Part shown: piece after piece, positions 9,771-19,465 of the stretch
Numbering within the stretch: the stretch's first letter is position 1
How the letters are laid out: every line of letters starts with the position of its first letter
Assembly (NCBI GenBank): GCA_039613835.1
Contig: CP154827.1
Location: forward strand, 1,210,501 to 1,274,500
Reading direction: 5' to 3'
DNA: 64,000 bases
DNA from: Acetobacteraceae bacterium
Lineage (GTDB): Bacteria; Pseudomonadota; Alphaproteobacteria; Acetobacterales; Acetobacteraceae
The notes under the pieces: generated by a model
Told to the model about the DNA's origin: nothing
The model's input: the letters and a program-made list of their open reading frames with translations, nothing else
Database searches by the model: none
Position numbers and translations under genes: made by a program

Positions 9771-10471
9771 CACAGAAATGTCCGCAGAAACCGCCTGGTG
9801 CGGGCATCTTCCGGCCGGGCGAACATAATGTCCGGATCACCGGCCTCGATGATATGTCCCGCATCCATGAACAGGACGCGATCTGACGCTGCGCGTGCGA
9901 AACGCATATCATGCGTGACCACAATCTGGGTCATCCCCTCATCATCAAGCGCGCGCATGACTTGCAGCACCTCCTCTGCAAGTTCCGGGTCGAGCGCGGA
10001 TGTCGGCTCATCATAAAGGATCACATCGGGTTTCATGGCCATGGCGCGGGCAATCGCCGCGCGCTGCTGCTGGCCACCTGATAAAGTGGAGGAATAGCGC
10101 GACATGACATGGCCAAGCCCGACTTTAATGAGCAATTCCTCTGCTACGGATTTGGCATCCTGAAACGACATTTTCTTGACGACACGGGGGGCGAGCATGA
10201 CGTTATCCAGCACCGTGCGATGCAGAAATAAATTGAATGATTGAAAGACCATCCCGACATGCGCCCGCAAAGCATGAGCCTGGCGCTCATCCTCACGCGT
10301 CCATCGGGATGCGGCGTTGCGATCAACCGCAACGCCATGTACGCGGATCCTGCCACGATCCGGCACTTCCAGAAGGTTAAGGCAACGTAAAAAAGTGGAT
10401 TTACCGCACCCGGACGGACCAATAATGCTGACGAGCTCCCCCTTCGTAACGGAGAGGGAAACGTCATGCAA
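9770..10471 (-). CDS. Polar amino-acid ABC transporter ATP-binding protein (GlnQ/HisP type)
   Basis: ATPase of the importer whose fused binding protein-permease follows immediately. It has Walker A GPSGCGKST, a Q-loop region VGMVFQSFNLF, signature LSGGQQQRAAIARA, Walker B VILYDEPTSALDP, and switch histidine VVTHDMRFA. The TTG at 10471 is the first usual start codon in frame. The family N-terminus clearly extends further upstream, where GGVAKTYGGQAVLHDV can be read in frame back to about 10540. The frame is closed by a TGA there, and only a CTG (10540) is available as a start. The true start is therefore unsettled and probably overlaps the end of acnA. Confidence 0.88.
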   Translation of the reverse strand: MHDVSLSVTKGELVSIIGPSGCGKSTFLRCLNLLEVPDRGRIRVHGVAVDRNAASRWTREDERQAHALRAHVGMVFQSFNLFLHRTVLDNVMLAPRVVKKMSFQDAKSVAEELLIKVGLGHVMSRYSSTLSGGQQQRAAIARAMAMKPDVILYDEPTSALDPELAEEVLQVMRALDDEGMTQIVVTHDMRFARAASDRVLFMDAGHIIEAGDPDIMFARPEDARTRRFLRTFL

Positions 10472-10532
10472 TACAGCCTGCCCGCCATAGGTTTTTGCAA
10501 CCCCGCCTGCATCGAGTATGATCTCTGCCGTG

Positions 10533-13217
10533 TCAGTCAGTTTTGGTCATCCCCCGCAGAACATAGGGCAGGATGCCCCCATGACGGTAATATTCCACTT
10601 CATCTTCCGTATCGATGCGGCAGATCAGATCAACCCGCAAGCCGCGACCGTCGCGCCGCACAATATCCGCCCGGACCGTTATGCGCGGTTTAATATCCGT
10701 CAGGTCAGAAAGCGTGATCGTTTCCGAACCGTCAAGCTGCAACGTCTGGGCGTTGACATTGTTTGGAAAAACGAGCGGCAGCACCCCCATCCCGACAAGG
10801 TTTGAACGGTGGATACGCTCGAAACTCTCCGCAATAACCGCTTTAACCCCGAGAAGCAACGTGCCTTTCGCCGCCCAGTCCCGGGATGAGCCCATACCAT
10901 ATTCCTTACCGCCAATCACGATCAAAGGAATGTTCCGGGCGCGATATTGCTGTGCAACGTCGTAAATTGACGCGATATCACCATCCGGCAAGATACGGGT
11001 CATTCCCCCTTCAACCCCCGGAATCATGCTGTTTCGGATACGCGTATTCGCAAACGCGCCCCGCACCATCACCAGATCATTGCCACGTCGGGACCCGTAG
11101 GAATTGAAATCCGCCTCGGCAACGCCCCGTTCCATCAGGAAGCGCCCTGCGGGTGACGACGCCTTGATGGCCCCCGCGGGTGAGATATGGTCCGTCGTGA
11201 TGTTATCCCCCAAAATGGCGAGGATACGAGCATTTTTAATATCGCTTGTGACGCCGGGACTGGGTTTCAGCTTTTCAAAATAGGGTGGCTGATGGATATA
11301 AGTTGATGAATCATCCCAGGCGGAACGTTGCCCGCTTGCCGCGACGGCAAGATTCTTCCAATGCGAGCTGCCTTCGAAGATATTTTTGTAACTGGAGGCA
11401 TAACCATCGCGCGAAATCGCCTTGCCGAGCACGGTCTCGATTTCCTCTCGGCTTGGCCAGAGGTCATGCAAGAACACATCGCGCCCATCCTGTGCCTTCC
11501 CGAGCGCGACTTGGGTGATGTCCTGACACATACTGCCAAGGAGGGCGTACGCAACGACAAGCGGCGGGCTGGCGAGGTAATTCGCCTTGACGCTGAGTGA
11601 AATCCGGCCCTCAAAATTGCGATTGCCAGATAGGACGGAAGCCACGACCAAACCGTTCGCCTCAATCGCCGCGGTGATTTCCGGCGCTAACGGGCCGGAA
11701 TTGCCGATACATGTCGTGCAGCCATAGCCCACTGTCTCAAAGCCAAGCGCATCGAGATGCGGCGTCAAGCCTGCCCTGTTGAGATAATCCGTCACAACCT
11801 GGGAGCCAGGCGCGAGCGAGGTCTTGACCCATGGCTTGGGACGCAAACTGAGTTCATGCGCTTTGCGCGCCAGAAGGCCGGCGGCGATCATGACCTCCGG
11901 GTTTGACGTATTGGTGCAGGAGGTGATGGCGGCAATGACGATATCGCCATTTCCGAGATCATATTCCTGCCCCGCAAGCTTGACGCGCGCAGTTGATACA
12001 ACCCCGAAATCTTTTTGCAGGACCGCATTGAAATTTGCACTGGCTTCGGAGAGCAGAACGAGATCCTGCGGCCGTTTCGGCCCGGAAATTGCAGGCTGCA
12101 CATTCGCCAGATCGAGCGTCAGCGACTTTGTGAAAATCGGCTCCGGCGCATTTGTATCGCGGCACATGCCCTGCGCTTTGAGATACGCGCGTGTCAGTGC
12201 AATGCGATGTGGGTCACGACCTGTCTGCTCCAGATAGGCCAGCGCGATGTCATCAACGGGGAAGAACCCGCACGTCGCGCCATATTCCGGCGCCATATTT
12301 GCAATTGTCGCCCGGTCCGCCAAGGGCAGCGTATCCAGAGCTGGCCCGTAAAACTCGACAAATTTGCCGACGACATTTTCCTGACGCAGCATCTGGGTGA
12401 TTTTCAGCACAAGATCGGTCGCGGTCGCAAGCGGGGATAACTGGCCTTCCAGCCGCACACCGATCACATCGGGCAGCACCATCGAGATCGGCTGCCCCAG
12501 CATGGCGGCTTCCGCCTCAATCCCGCCAACGCCCCACCCGAGAACACCGACCCCATTGACCATCGTCGTATGCGAGTCCGTGCCATAAACTGTGTCGGGG
12601 AAAGCGTAAGTCCCATCGTCTTCATCACGCGTCCAGACGACCTGGGAGAGATATTCAAGATTGACCTGGTGGCAGATACCCTGGCCGGGCGGCACGACGC
12701 GGAAATTCTCAAAGGCGTTCTGCCCCCAACGCAGAAAGGCATAGCGCTCCGCATTGCGTTTGAACTCCAGCGCCATGTTCTTTTCAAGCGCGTCCTTGTC
12801 ACCCGCCACATCGACAATCACGGAATGATCAATCACCAGATCAACCGGGACAAGCGGATTGACCTTGGTCGGGTCGCCGCCCAGCGCCACGATACCATCC
12901 CGCATGGAAGCGAGGTCCACAATTGCCGGGACGCCGGTGAAGTCCTGCATCAAAATCCGCGCCGGCCGAAACGGAATTTCATGCGTGTCATGTCCAAACG
13001 CCACCCAGCTTTTGAAGGCCTCGGCGTCTCTGACCTGACAACTCCCGCCATTTTCAAAACGTAAAACGTTTTCGAGTAAGATTTTCATTGAGACGGGGAG
13101 GCGTGAAATATCCCCGATTTTTTCCCCCGCGGCGGGGAGAGAGAAATAGCGGTAGGTTTTGCCGTCAACGACCAGTTCGCTTGTAACTTCGAGTGTATCA
13201 ATCCCTGTCATGCGCAT
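10533..13217 (-). CDS. acnA: Aconitate hydratase A
   Basis: This 894-residue monomeric aconitase (AcnA/IRP type, normal length about 890-900) isomerises citrate and isocitrate. Iron-sulfur ligands lie in ITSCTNTSNPEVM (first Cys, about residue 433) and GYGCTTCIGNSGP (two Cys, about 499-502). Active-site motifs include YGTDSHTTMVNG, SVLSGNRNFEGR, DNITTDHISPAG and GGKEYGMGSSRDWAAKG. The last is the swivel-domain loop. No lesion is seen over 2.7 kb. It is divergent from ccmA, and the amino-acid ABC ATPase follows at once. Confidence 0.97.
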   Translation of the reverse strand: MRMTGIDTLEVTSELVVDGKTYRYFSLPAAGEKIGDISRLPVSMKILLENVLRFENGGSCQVRDAEAFKSWVAFGHDTHEIPFRPARILMQDFTGVPAIVDLASMRDGIVALGGDPTKVNPLVPVDLVIDHSVIVDVAGDKDALEKNMALEFKRNAERYAFLRWGQNAFENFRVVPPGQGICHQVNLEYLSQVVWTRDEDDGTYAFPDTVYGTDSHTTMVNGVGVLGWGVGGIEAEAAMLGQPISMVLPDVIGVRLEGQLSPLATATDLVLKITQMLRQENVVGKFVEFYGPALDTLPLADRATIANMAPEYGATCGFFPVDDIALAYLEQTGRDPHRIALTRAYLKAQGMCRDTNAPEPIFTKSLTLDLANVQPAISGPKRPQDLVLLSEASANFNAVLQKDFGVVSTARVKLAGQEYDLGNGDIVIAAITSCTNTSNPEVMIAAGLLARKAHELSLRPKPWVKTSLAPGSQVVTDYLNRAGLTPHLDALGFETVGYGCTTCIGNSGPLAPEITAAIEANGLVVASVLSGNRNFEGRISLSVKANYLASPPLVVAYALLGSMCQDITQVALGKAQDGRDVFLHDLWPSREEIETVLGKAISRDGYASSYKNIFEGSSHWKNLAVAASGQRSAWDDSSTYIHQPPYFEKLKPSPGVTSDIKNARILAILGDNITTDHISPAGAIKASSPAGRFLMERGVAEADFNSYGSRRGNDLVMVRGAFANTRIRNSMIPGVEGGMTRILPDGDIASIYDVAQQYRARNIPLIVIGGKEYGMGSSRDWAAKGTLLLGVKAVIAESFERIHRSNLVGMGVLPLVFPNNVNAQTLQLDGSETITLSDLTDIKPRITVRADIVRRDGRGLRVDLICRIDTEDEVEYYRHGGILPYVLRGMTKTD

Positions 13218-13420
13218 ACTGTCCTCCCGAAAGAACGTGAGTCAGTGCTCACCTCCAGGTCGCACGGACTCGATTCCGGGTTTCTATACAAGGTGGGGAC
13301 GCGCTTAAACAGGGGCAGCGACGGTCCAATTAACATCCTCTATTTGGTCCCCGCCGCCTTGATAAGATGGCAATGTAAAAGTTTTAGGGTATTGCGCAGG
13401 ATTTGGGTTATCTATGGCAC

Positions 13421-14041
13421 ATGTTATGTGCCGAACAAATAACCGTTACACGGGACGGGCTACCGGTGCTTCTCCGTGTCGGTTTTTCTGCCGGGCCCGC
13501 CCACGCGCTGCGCGTCTCCGGCCCTAACGGCGCCGGTAAATCGACCCTGCTTCGCGTCGTCAGCGGTCTCAGGCGACCGGATGGGGGGCGGGTGACGTGG
13601 CAAAGCGAGGATATCACCCATGATTTCCATGCGCATGCCCTTCGGGTCGCTTATCTCGGCCACCGTGACGGGCTGAAGCTTGATCTCTCACCGCGGGAAA
13701 ATCTCGCCATCCACCGCCATCATGCGCGCTTCGATGTGACGGAGGCCCTGACGCGCCTTAACCTTCCGCAATGTGCGGATGTACCGGTGCGGCAATTATC
13801 CGCTGGCCAGAGGAGACGCGTCGCCCTCGCGGCCCTGGTGATGAAACATGCGCCGATCTGGTTATTGGACGAACCTCATCTCGGGCTGGACGCGACGGCT
13901 CTGCTGCGCCTGGGGGAAATCACGCGGGACCATCTCCGGGAAGGGGGGATTGCCATTATCACCACCCATGCGGAATTGCCCACCCCCTTCACCCATATCC
14001 TCACTTTGCCGGAAAGGCCCGCTTCCTGGGTGACGGATTAA
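13421..14041 (+). CDS. ccmA: Cytochrome c biogenesis ATP-binding export protein CcmA
   Basis: ATPase of the CcmABCDE haem-handling system that releases holo-CcmE for cytochrome c maturation. It is short for an ABC protein, as CcmA normally is. Walker A is SGPNGAGKSTLLRV, the signature is QLSAGQRRRVALAAL, and Walker B is IWLLDEPHLGLD, followed by ITTHAELP. I choose the ATG at 13421 rather than a TTG at 13403. Its partner ccmB begins 4 bp later. The other ccm genes are not in the window. Confidence 0.92.
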   Translation: MLCAEQITVTRDGLPVLLRVGFSAGPAHALRVSGPNGAGKSTLLRVVSGLRRPDGGRVTWQSEDITHDFHAHALRVAYLGHRDGLKLDLSPRENLAIHRHHARFDVTEALTRLNLPQCADVPVRQLSAGQRRRVALAALVMKHAPIWLLDEPHLGLDATALLRLGEITRDHLREGGIAIITTHAELPTPFTHILTLPERPASWVTD

Positions 14042-14045
14042 AATC

Positions 14046-14717
14046 GTGACGAAAACCTTCATCGCCATCCTCAGCCGCGATGTCCGCCTGGCCTGGCGCC
14101 ACGGCACGGACTCATTTGCGGCGCTCCTGTTTTTTATCCTGTGCAGCAGTCTTTTCCCGCTTGCGCTGAGGCCATCGCCCGATTTGCTGCGGCGCGTCGC
14201 CCCCGGCATCATCTGGGTCTGCGCCCTTCTCGCCGCCATGTTGCCGCTTGAGCGCCTCTTCAGTGCTGATCTTGAGGATGGATCCCTCGACTCATTGATC
14301 CTGACCGGGCTCCCCGCCCCCTATATCGGGCTTGGGAAAATCTTCTCCCATTGGCTGACAACCGGCCTGCCGCCGCTGCTTGCTTCAGGGCCGATGGGGT
14401 TGATGCTGGGCATGTCCCCGGCAGACCTGCCCGCCCTGCTGGTGGGCCTTGCCATCGGCACGCCCCTCTTATCGCTCATAGGCGGGATGGCCGCCGCGAT
14501 TGCGCTGGGTGCAAGGCGGGGCGGGGTCTTATTGCCGCTGATTATTCTGCCGCTGGCCTCACCCGTTCTGATTTTTGGTGCAAGCGCCGTTTACCGGGCG
14601 CAATATCACCTTCCATCCGGGCCGGAACTTGATGTGCTTGGCGCTTTTCTGCTGGTGGCGCTCCCGGCCTGCGCTTTCGCCACCGGCGCGGCTTTGCGCG
14701 CCGCTTCACAGGATTAA
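14046..14717 (+). CDS. ccmB: Haem exporter permease CcmB
   Basis: Membrane subunit partnered with CcmA. The 223-residue length matches CcmB. There are about six hydrophobic segments (for example FAALLFFILCSSLFPLAL and GIIWVCALLAAMLPL), plus the family-type stretch LERLFSADLEDGSLDSL. The GTG start follows ccmA by 4 bp, so the two are cotranscribed. A hairpin at 14720-14746 lies directly after the stop and may end the transcript ahead of the convergent accC. Confidence 0.92.
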   Translation: MTKTFIAILSRDVRLAWRHGTDSFAALLFFILCSSLFPLALRPSPDLLRRVAPGIIWVCALLAAMLPLERLFSADLEDGSLDSLILTGLPAPYIGLGKIFSHWLTTGLPPLLASGPMGLMLGMSPADLPALLVGLAIGTPLLSLIGGMAAAIALGARRGGVLLPLIILPLASPVLIFGASAVYRAQYHLPSGPELDVLGAFLLVALPACAFATGAALRAASQD

Positions 14718-14719
14718 GT

Positions 14720-14746
14720 CACGGTGTAAAGCCCCGCTTTACCGTG
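14720..14746. terminator. Hairpin between convergent ccmB and accC
   Basis: An inverted repeat starts three bases after the ccmB stop (CACGGTGTAAAG pairing with CTTTACCGTG, with a two-base bulge). It has no long U-tract. Its position between convergent genes suggests a bidirectional terminator, but the pairing is the only evidence. Confidence 0.45.
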
Positions 14747-14775
14747 TCCCTGCCAGCAGGTCCGTCAAACGGAAC

Positions 14776-16122
14776 CTAGCCCTCCCGATGGGCAACGAAA
14801 TTTTCAAGCCAGTGGATCGTGTAATCGCCTTTGCGGAATTCCGGGTCCGCCAGAATTTTACGATGCAGGGGGATGACGGTTTTGACGCCTTCCACGACGC
14901 ATTCATCCAGAGCACGCTGCATACGTGCAATGGCGGCATCCCGATCTGGCGCATGGACGATCAGTTTCGCGATCATACTGTCATAATAAGGCGGCACGCG
15001 GTAACCGGAATAAAGGGCGCTGTCGGTCCTGACACCCAGCCCTCCCGGCGGGTGAAACACTTTGATAAGACCGGGATCCGGCGTGAAAGTCTCCGGGTCT
15101 TCCGCATTGATGCGGCACTCGATCGCATGACCCCGGAATGTGATGTCAGATTGTTTATAACCCAGCTTTTCCCCCGCCGCGATGCGGATCTGCTCGCGCA
15201 CGAGATCCACATCACAGACCAGTTCCGTCACTGGATGCTCAACCTGGAGGCGAGTATTCATCTCGATGAAATAGAATTGCCTGTCCTGATAGAGGAATTC
15301 GAGGGTGCCGACGCCACGATAGCCCATTTTCTTGAGGGCGTCCGTCACCGTCCGGCCGATCGTGTCGCGTTCCGCAGCTGTCAGGGCCGGAGAACCGGCC
15401 TCCTCCAAAAGTTTCTGATGGTGACGCTGGAGGGAACAATCCCGCTCCCCGAAATGCACAACGTGGCCATGCGTGTCCGCGTGGATCTGCAACTCAATAT
15501 GGCGCGGCTTATCGAGATATTTCTCAAGATAAACCTCATCATTGCCGAAAGTCGCCCGTGCCTCGGTCCGGGCAACGTTCCAGGCTTCCTCCAGCGCGTC
15601 CTCACTTTCGGCAACTTTCATGCCGCGACCACCGCCACCCGCCGCAGCTTTGATCAGCACCGGGTAGCCAACGCGGGAGGCCACTTCCCGCGCCGTCGCG
15701 CTATCCGGCAGACCACCATCCGAGCCAGGCACAAGCGGAACACCGAGCGCGGCCATGGTCGTCTTGGCCGAAATCTTGTCACCCATCGTCCGGATATGCT
15801 GCGCTGTCGGGCCGATAAAGGCGATGCCGTGCTCTTCCACCGTCTCGGCAAATTCAGCATTTTCAGACAGGAAGCCATAACCGGGATGGATGGCCTCCGC
15901 GCCCGTAATCGTCGCCGCTGAAAGGATCGCGGCAACATTGAGGTAGGAATCCCGCGCGGCTGGGGGACCGATGCAAACAGCCTCGTCCGCAAGGCGCACA
16001 TGCATGGCATCCGCATCGGCCGTTGAATGAACAGCGACGGTTTTGATTCCTATCTCGCGGCAGGCACGCTGGATGCGAAGGGCAATCTCGCCACGATTAG
16101 CGATGAGAATTTTTGAGAACAT
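14776..16122 (-). CDS. accC: Acetyl-CoA carboxylase, biotin carboxylase subunit
   Basis: This subunit carboxylates biotin on AccB with ATP and bicarbonate, the first half-reaction of malonyl-CoA synthesis. The 448 residues are the standard length. Motifs are KILIANRGEIALRI at the N-terminus, the glycine-rich ATP loop KAAAGGGGRGMKVA (about 160-173), ERDCSLQRHHQKLLEE, FIEMNTRLQVEHPVTE, and NAEDPETFTPDPG. The gene follows accB by 14 bp in the aroQ-accB-accC operon and is intact. Confidence 0.97.
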   Translation of the reverse strand: MFSKILIANRGEIALRIQRACREIGIKTVAVHSTADADAMHVRLADEAVCIGPPAARDSYLNVAAILSAATITGAEAIHPGYGFLSENAEFAETVEEHGIAFIGPTAQHIRTMGDKISAKTTMAALGVPLVPGSDGGLPDSATAREVASRVGYPVLIKAAAGGGGRGMKVAESEDALEEAWNVARTEARATFGNDEVYLEKYLDKPRHIELQIHADTHGHVVHFGERDCSLQRHHQKLLEEAGSPALTAAERDTIGRTVTDALKKMGYRGVGTLEFLYQDRQFYFIEMNTRLQVEHPVTELVCDVDLVREQIRIAAGEKLGYKQSDITFRGHAIECRINAEDPETFTPDPGLIKVFHPPGGLGVRTDSALYSGYRVPPYYDSMIAKLIVHAPDRDAAIARMQRALDECVVEGVKTVIPLHRKILADPEFRKGDYTIHWLENFVAHREG

Positions 16123-16136
16123 GAGCGCGGAACGCC

Positions 16137-16568
16137 TTATTCGATGATGGCCAGAGGTTCACCGAATTCAACGGGGTCACCATTAGAAACCAGGATGCGC
16201 GTCACCTTGCCGGCGCGCGGCGCCTTGACCTGATTGAACGTCTTCATCGCTTCGATTAGCAGAATTGTCTGCCCCTCCGTGACGGACTGTCCCACCTGCA
16301 TATAAGGCGGCGCGGAAGGGTCCGATACCAGATACACAACGCCCACCATCGGGCTCTTCACCGCGCCGGGATGGTCCGCTGTCGCCACAGAGGCGCCGCC
16401 ACTCACGGCGGCCACTGGCGCTGGCACGGCCTGCGCCAACGCCGCCGCCGCGCGCGCGACACGGATGCGGTGCTCCTTCTCCGCGATTTCAATCTCGCTC
16501 AGGCCCGTTTCATCGAGAAGATCGGCCAATGCGCGTATGGCATCTCCGTCCACTTGCATACGGCTCAT
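16137..16568 (-). CDS. accB: Biotin carboxyl carrier protein of acetyl-CoA carboxylase
   Basis: Carries the biotin that shuttles CO2 between AccC and the carboxyltransferase. It has 143 residues: an N-terminal helical part, an Ala/Pro-rich linker (about 40-60), and a C-terminal biotinyl domain. The biotinyl lysine lies in LLIEAMKTFNQVKAP (the family motif is EAMKM, here EAMKT). The start ATG overlaps the aroQ stop (TAATG). Confidence 0.95.
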   Translation of the reverse strand: MSRMQVDGDAIRALADLLDETGLSEIEIAEKEHRIRVARAAAALAQAVPAPVAAVSGGASVATADHPGAVKSPMVGVVYLVSDPSAPPYMQVGQSVTEGQTILLIEAMKTFNQVKAPRAGKVTRILVSNGDPVEFGEPLAIIE

Positions 16569-17035
16569 TATTCGTCCTCATCCTGGAACATATCATATAA
16601 AGCGCGGATCGCCATTTGATACCCGCGCACACCAAATCCGCATATGACGCCAATCGCCACCTGTGCGGTGTAGGGTTGATGTCTGAACGCCTCGCGCTGA
16701 TGGATATTGGAGATGTGCACCTCCACCGTTGGCAGCTCAACCGCCAGCAGCGCATCCAGCAATGCGATTGAGGTGTGCCCATAAGCAGCCGGGTTCAGGA
16801 TAATGCCGTCCACCCGGCCCCGGCATTCCTGTATCCAGGACATAAGTTCACCCTCAATATTTGTCTGACGGAAGTCAATCTCAACAACGTGGTGCTCTGC
16901 ACTGAGAACTTCCGCCGTTCTGTGGCAGAGGAGTTCAGCATCGTCCAGCGTCGCACAACCGTAAACTTCCGGTTGCCGAATGCCGAGTAAGTTGAGGTTG
17001 GGACCGTTAAAAACGGCAATCTTGAGGCGGGTCAT
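16568..17035 (-). CDS. aroQ: Type II 3-dehydroquinate dehydratase
   Basis: Third step of the shikimate pathway, 3-dehydroquinate to 3-dehydroshikimate. The protein has 155 residues, as expected for the dodecameric type II enzyme. Motifs are IAVFNGPNLNLLGIRQPEVYG at the N-terminus (catalytic Tyr in the YG), IILNPAAYGHTSIAL, and VEVHISNIHQREAFRH (catalytic His). I prefer the ATG at 17035 over a TTG at 17053. It shares one base with accB. The aroQ-accB-accC order is conserved in many Alphaproteobacteria. Confidence 0.94.
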   Translation of the reverse strand: MTRLKIAVFNGPNLNLLGIRQPEVYGCATLDDAELLCHRTAEVLSAEHHVVEIDFRQTNIEGELMSWIQECRGRVDGIILNPAAYGHTSIALLDALLAVELPTVEVHISNIHQREAFRHQPYTAQVAIGVICGFGVRGYQMAIRALYDMFQDEDE

Positions 17036-17298
17036 AAAGGCCGCATTTAGCACTTTCCGGCAGTTTGGGAAATATCCCTTTTGACGGTGCTTCCTCTATT
17101 TGCCCCATTCCTGCTTTTTTGTGAAACAATTGAGGTTTCGCAACGATATACCGTTAGGCGGAATTACGCGCGCAGATGTCAACCGCCAGGCGGAGGAAGG
17201 TCAGCAACATAGCGCGACCAGCGCCCGCATCGATGCGGCACGCAGCGCCAGATCGACCGACAGCGTCGGAGAGGATGAGACATGGAGGGTAAAAATTT

Positions 17299-17897
17299 TT
17301 GCGCCCTAAAACGACACGCGGCAGAAAGGTGAAATCCAGACGGGCCGTCCCGTCATCTCGCCAGAAAGCCGCCGGGCTTTACGTGCTTCTCGGTGCTGTG
17401 CTTGGCACATCACCGATGACCGCTGACTCACACACCCAGATGCTGAAGCCAAAACCGACATCGAACCGGAAATCGGTCTCGGCCTCCTCTAAAACAACAC
17501 GCTTCCCCGTCGGGAGTGTCACAGCCGCCGACCTGAAACGTTACCTCATTAGCCGGTGGGTGCGCGGAGGCGTCGCAAGCTGGTATGGTGAGGCCTTTGC
17601 CAAACGCCGCACAAGCAGCGGCACACATTTTAACCCTAAAGCCAGACGGCCGCCCATCATCGCTTGCCTCTAGGGTCTAAGGTTCTGGTCGTGGACACGC
17701 AGACCCATCGATCCGTGATTGTGACGATTAATGATCGTGGCCCTTACAGCCATAATCGCGTCATTGACCTGTCACACGGCGCCGCGAATCGCCTGGGCAT
17801 TGTGCATCGCGGCCTCGCCCATGTGCGCATCGCCCTGCTGACACCGTCAGGGGACCAGGATGACACGCCAATCGAGGTTGCGCAGGCACCTGAGTGA
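17299..17897 (+). pseudogene. rlpA: RlpA-like septal lytic transglycosylase, frameshifted
   Basis: RlpA acts on denuded peptidoglycan at the septum. The first frame (TTG at 17299) holds a basic N-terminus, a hydrophobic segment (AAGLYVLLGAVLGTSP), and the start of the double-psi barrel, VASWYGEAFAKRRTSSG. It stops at 17671. The barrel continues in another frame with TAAHHRLPLGSKVLVVDTQ, INDRGPYSHNRVIDLS and AANRLGI, ending at 17897. The break is a one-base loss near 17645, where the family has Leu or Met before TAAH. The SPOR domain of Gram-negative RlpA is absent. The catalytic Asp (INDRGP) is kept. Confidence 0.8.
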
Positions 17898-17920
17898 TTA
17901 TGCTCTAACCCGCGGGTCCG

Positions 17921-17940
17921 CCGCTTTTTAAGCGGGTTTT
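17921..17940 (+). terminator. Rho-independent terminator after rlpA
   Basis: CCGCTT, three T residues, then AAGCGG is followed by GTTTT. It lies 24 bp after the rlpA stop and before the convergent yihY stop. A wider pairing of AACCCGC (17907-17913) with GCGGGTT (17932-17938) is also possible and could act in the opposite direction. Confidence 0.6.
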
Positions 17941-17952
17941 AATGATACAGTC

Positions 17953-19008
17953 TCACGCCTTGGCGGCGTTTTTCGCGGTCTGGACCTCATCCTCACGCGG
18001 CCCACCGGGGACAGCCGGCTCACACCCTTTATCGCAATCCTGCAACCCGATATTCAGTTGCGCGCCAAAAAGCACGACATAGGTGCTCACGAAGAACCAC
18101 ATCATAACCGCCGCGACCGCGCCGAGTGACCCATATGTCGCCCCGTAACTTGCAAAATGCGCGACATAATAGGAGAAACCAAGTGATGTCAGCACCCAGA
18201 GCATCGTGGCCACAAGGGACCCTGGCAGAACCCAACGCCAGTCTGGTGCTTCCCGGCAGGGTGCGTAACGGAACAAAAACGACACAGCGACAAAGATAAA
18301 TAACAACATTAATGCCGGTGCGCCGAAATGCACGATGTTCTTGATGCCGTAACTCATCAGATAAAGCGCCCAGCCCCGGAGTTTAGGCGTTAAATTCCAG
18401 ATCCCGAAATGATCGAGAATTTGAGGGAGATAATCGACGAAAGCAGGCAGCGCGACCATCAGGGCCAAAGTCAGCGCCGCGCCGAGCACGGCCAGTAACG
18501 TCATGCCGAGCGACACGAACTGATAATGTAGAAAGCCTCGCGTCTCATCTACATTATGGGCGATATTCAACGCGGCGAGCACGGATTTGGTGCTGGAGGA
18601 CGTTGTCCATAAAGCGAAAGCAAGGGACAGAATCAGCCCGAGGGTCAGCGATACATGGGGGCGGCAGATCAGCAGATGGATCTGGTCGGAAATCAGGTCA
18701 AAGGCGGCGGGCGGCAGAAGATTGCGCAGCACCTGAAGTTGCGGCTCAACTGAGTTGATGTCAAAGACAAGACCATAAAGAGAGAGCAGCGTCGTCATGG
18801 CCGGGAAGAACGATAAAGTCGCGAAGAACGCACATCCTGAAGCTGAAAGGGATGACTGTGTTGAGATCAAATTGAGAAAAGTTTGTTTCAGGACAAGCAG
18901 CCAGCCCTTGAAGGGCATACGCAGCGGACTGCCGACATCCGTCCCCGGCGCGTCCTGCCCGGCATCGACAGGCTTTTTCTTTTTTTTAAGATGATGTCGC
19001 TCGGTCAC
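17953..19008 (-). CDS. yihY: YihY/BrkB-family inner-membrane protein
   Basis: 351-residue polytopic membrane protein of the YihY/virulence-factor BrkB family. Its role is unresolved, and older links to RNase BN were mistaken. About six transmembrane segments are visible. They begin with ASGCAFFATLSFFPAMTTLL (about 56-75) and include PGSLVATMLWVLTSLGFSYY and AVAAVMMWFFVSTYVVLFGA near the C-terminus. The N-terminus has a run of lysines. It is convergent with rlpA and appears monocistronic and intact. Confidence 0.88.
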   Translation of the reverse strand: MTERHHLKKKKKPVDAGQDAPGTDVGSPLRMPFKGWLLVLKQTFLNLISTQSSLSASGCAFFATLSFFPAMTTLLSLYGLVFDINSVEPQLQVLRNLLPPAAFDLISDQIHLLICRPHVSLTLGLILSLAFALWTTSSSTKSVLAALNIAHNVDETRGFLHYQFVSLGMTLLAVLGAALTLALMVALPAFVDYLPQILDHFGIWNLTPKLRGWALYLMSYGIKNIVHFGAPALMLLFIFVAVSFLFRYAPCREAPDWRWVLPGSLVATMLWVLTSLGFSYYVAHFASYGATYGSLGAVAAVMMWFFVSTYVVLFGAQLNIGLQDCDKGCEPAVPGGPREDEVQTAKNAAKA

Positions 19009-19465
19009 GTTAACGCCTTTAATATCATGTCGGAAAGGTGGTAACTGATGAATTGTCCCGTATAATGATCTGACGGTGTTCAGGACATAACTTCACCTAT
19101 GAAATGTGACGCTTCCGCCACATAAATGTTCCCCAAATTCATCGTATCAACGTCGTCAGGCCGGTTGGGAAGGGCGTCTTTATAAGCGCCATGCATCACC
19201 GTCCGGGAGTGAGTTAAGAGCGGTGATACGAAAAATGTCGTCTTCATCGGCCGTGTTGTTCAGACGGAAACAACCAGAATTTTCTTCCTGCTTTTAACAG
19301 ACGCTTAGGCAGCTTGACCAGATATCACTACCATCTCACAATGGTATTGCAGCATAAAAGTCACGATAATTGACAGCCGCGAAATTTGCATTTTAACCTT
19401 TGCGCCCCCGTCGTCAGTTTTAAGCCCGCTATATCAGCGACCCCTCATTTCATGCGAGGCCCTTT
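19009..19465. other. Intergenic region without a recognised gene
   Basis: These 457 bases separate yihY (minus) from the TonB receptor (plus) and must contain both promoters. Short open frames here have no recognisable protein features. I see no tRNA, B12-box-like riboswitch core or Fur box. The right half (about 19300-19440) is AT-richer than its surroundings. Confidence 0.5.
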
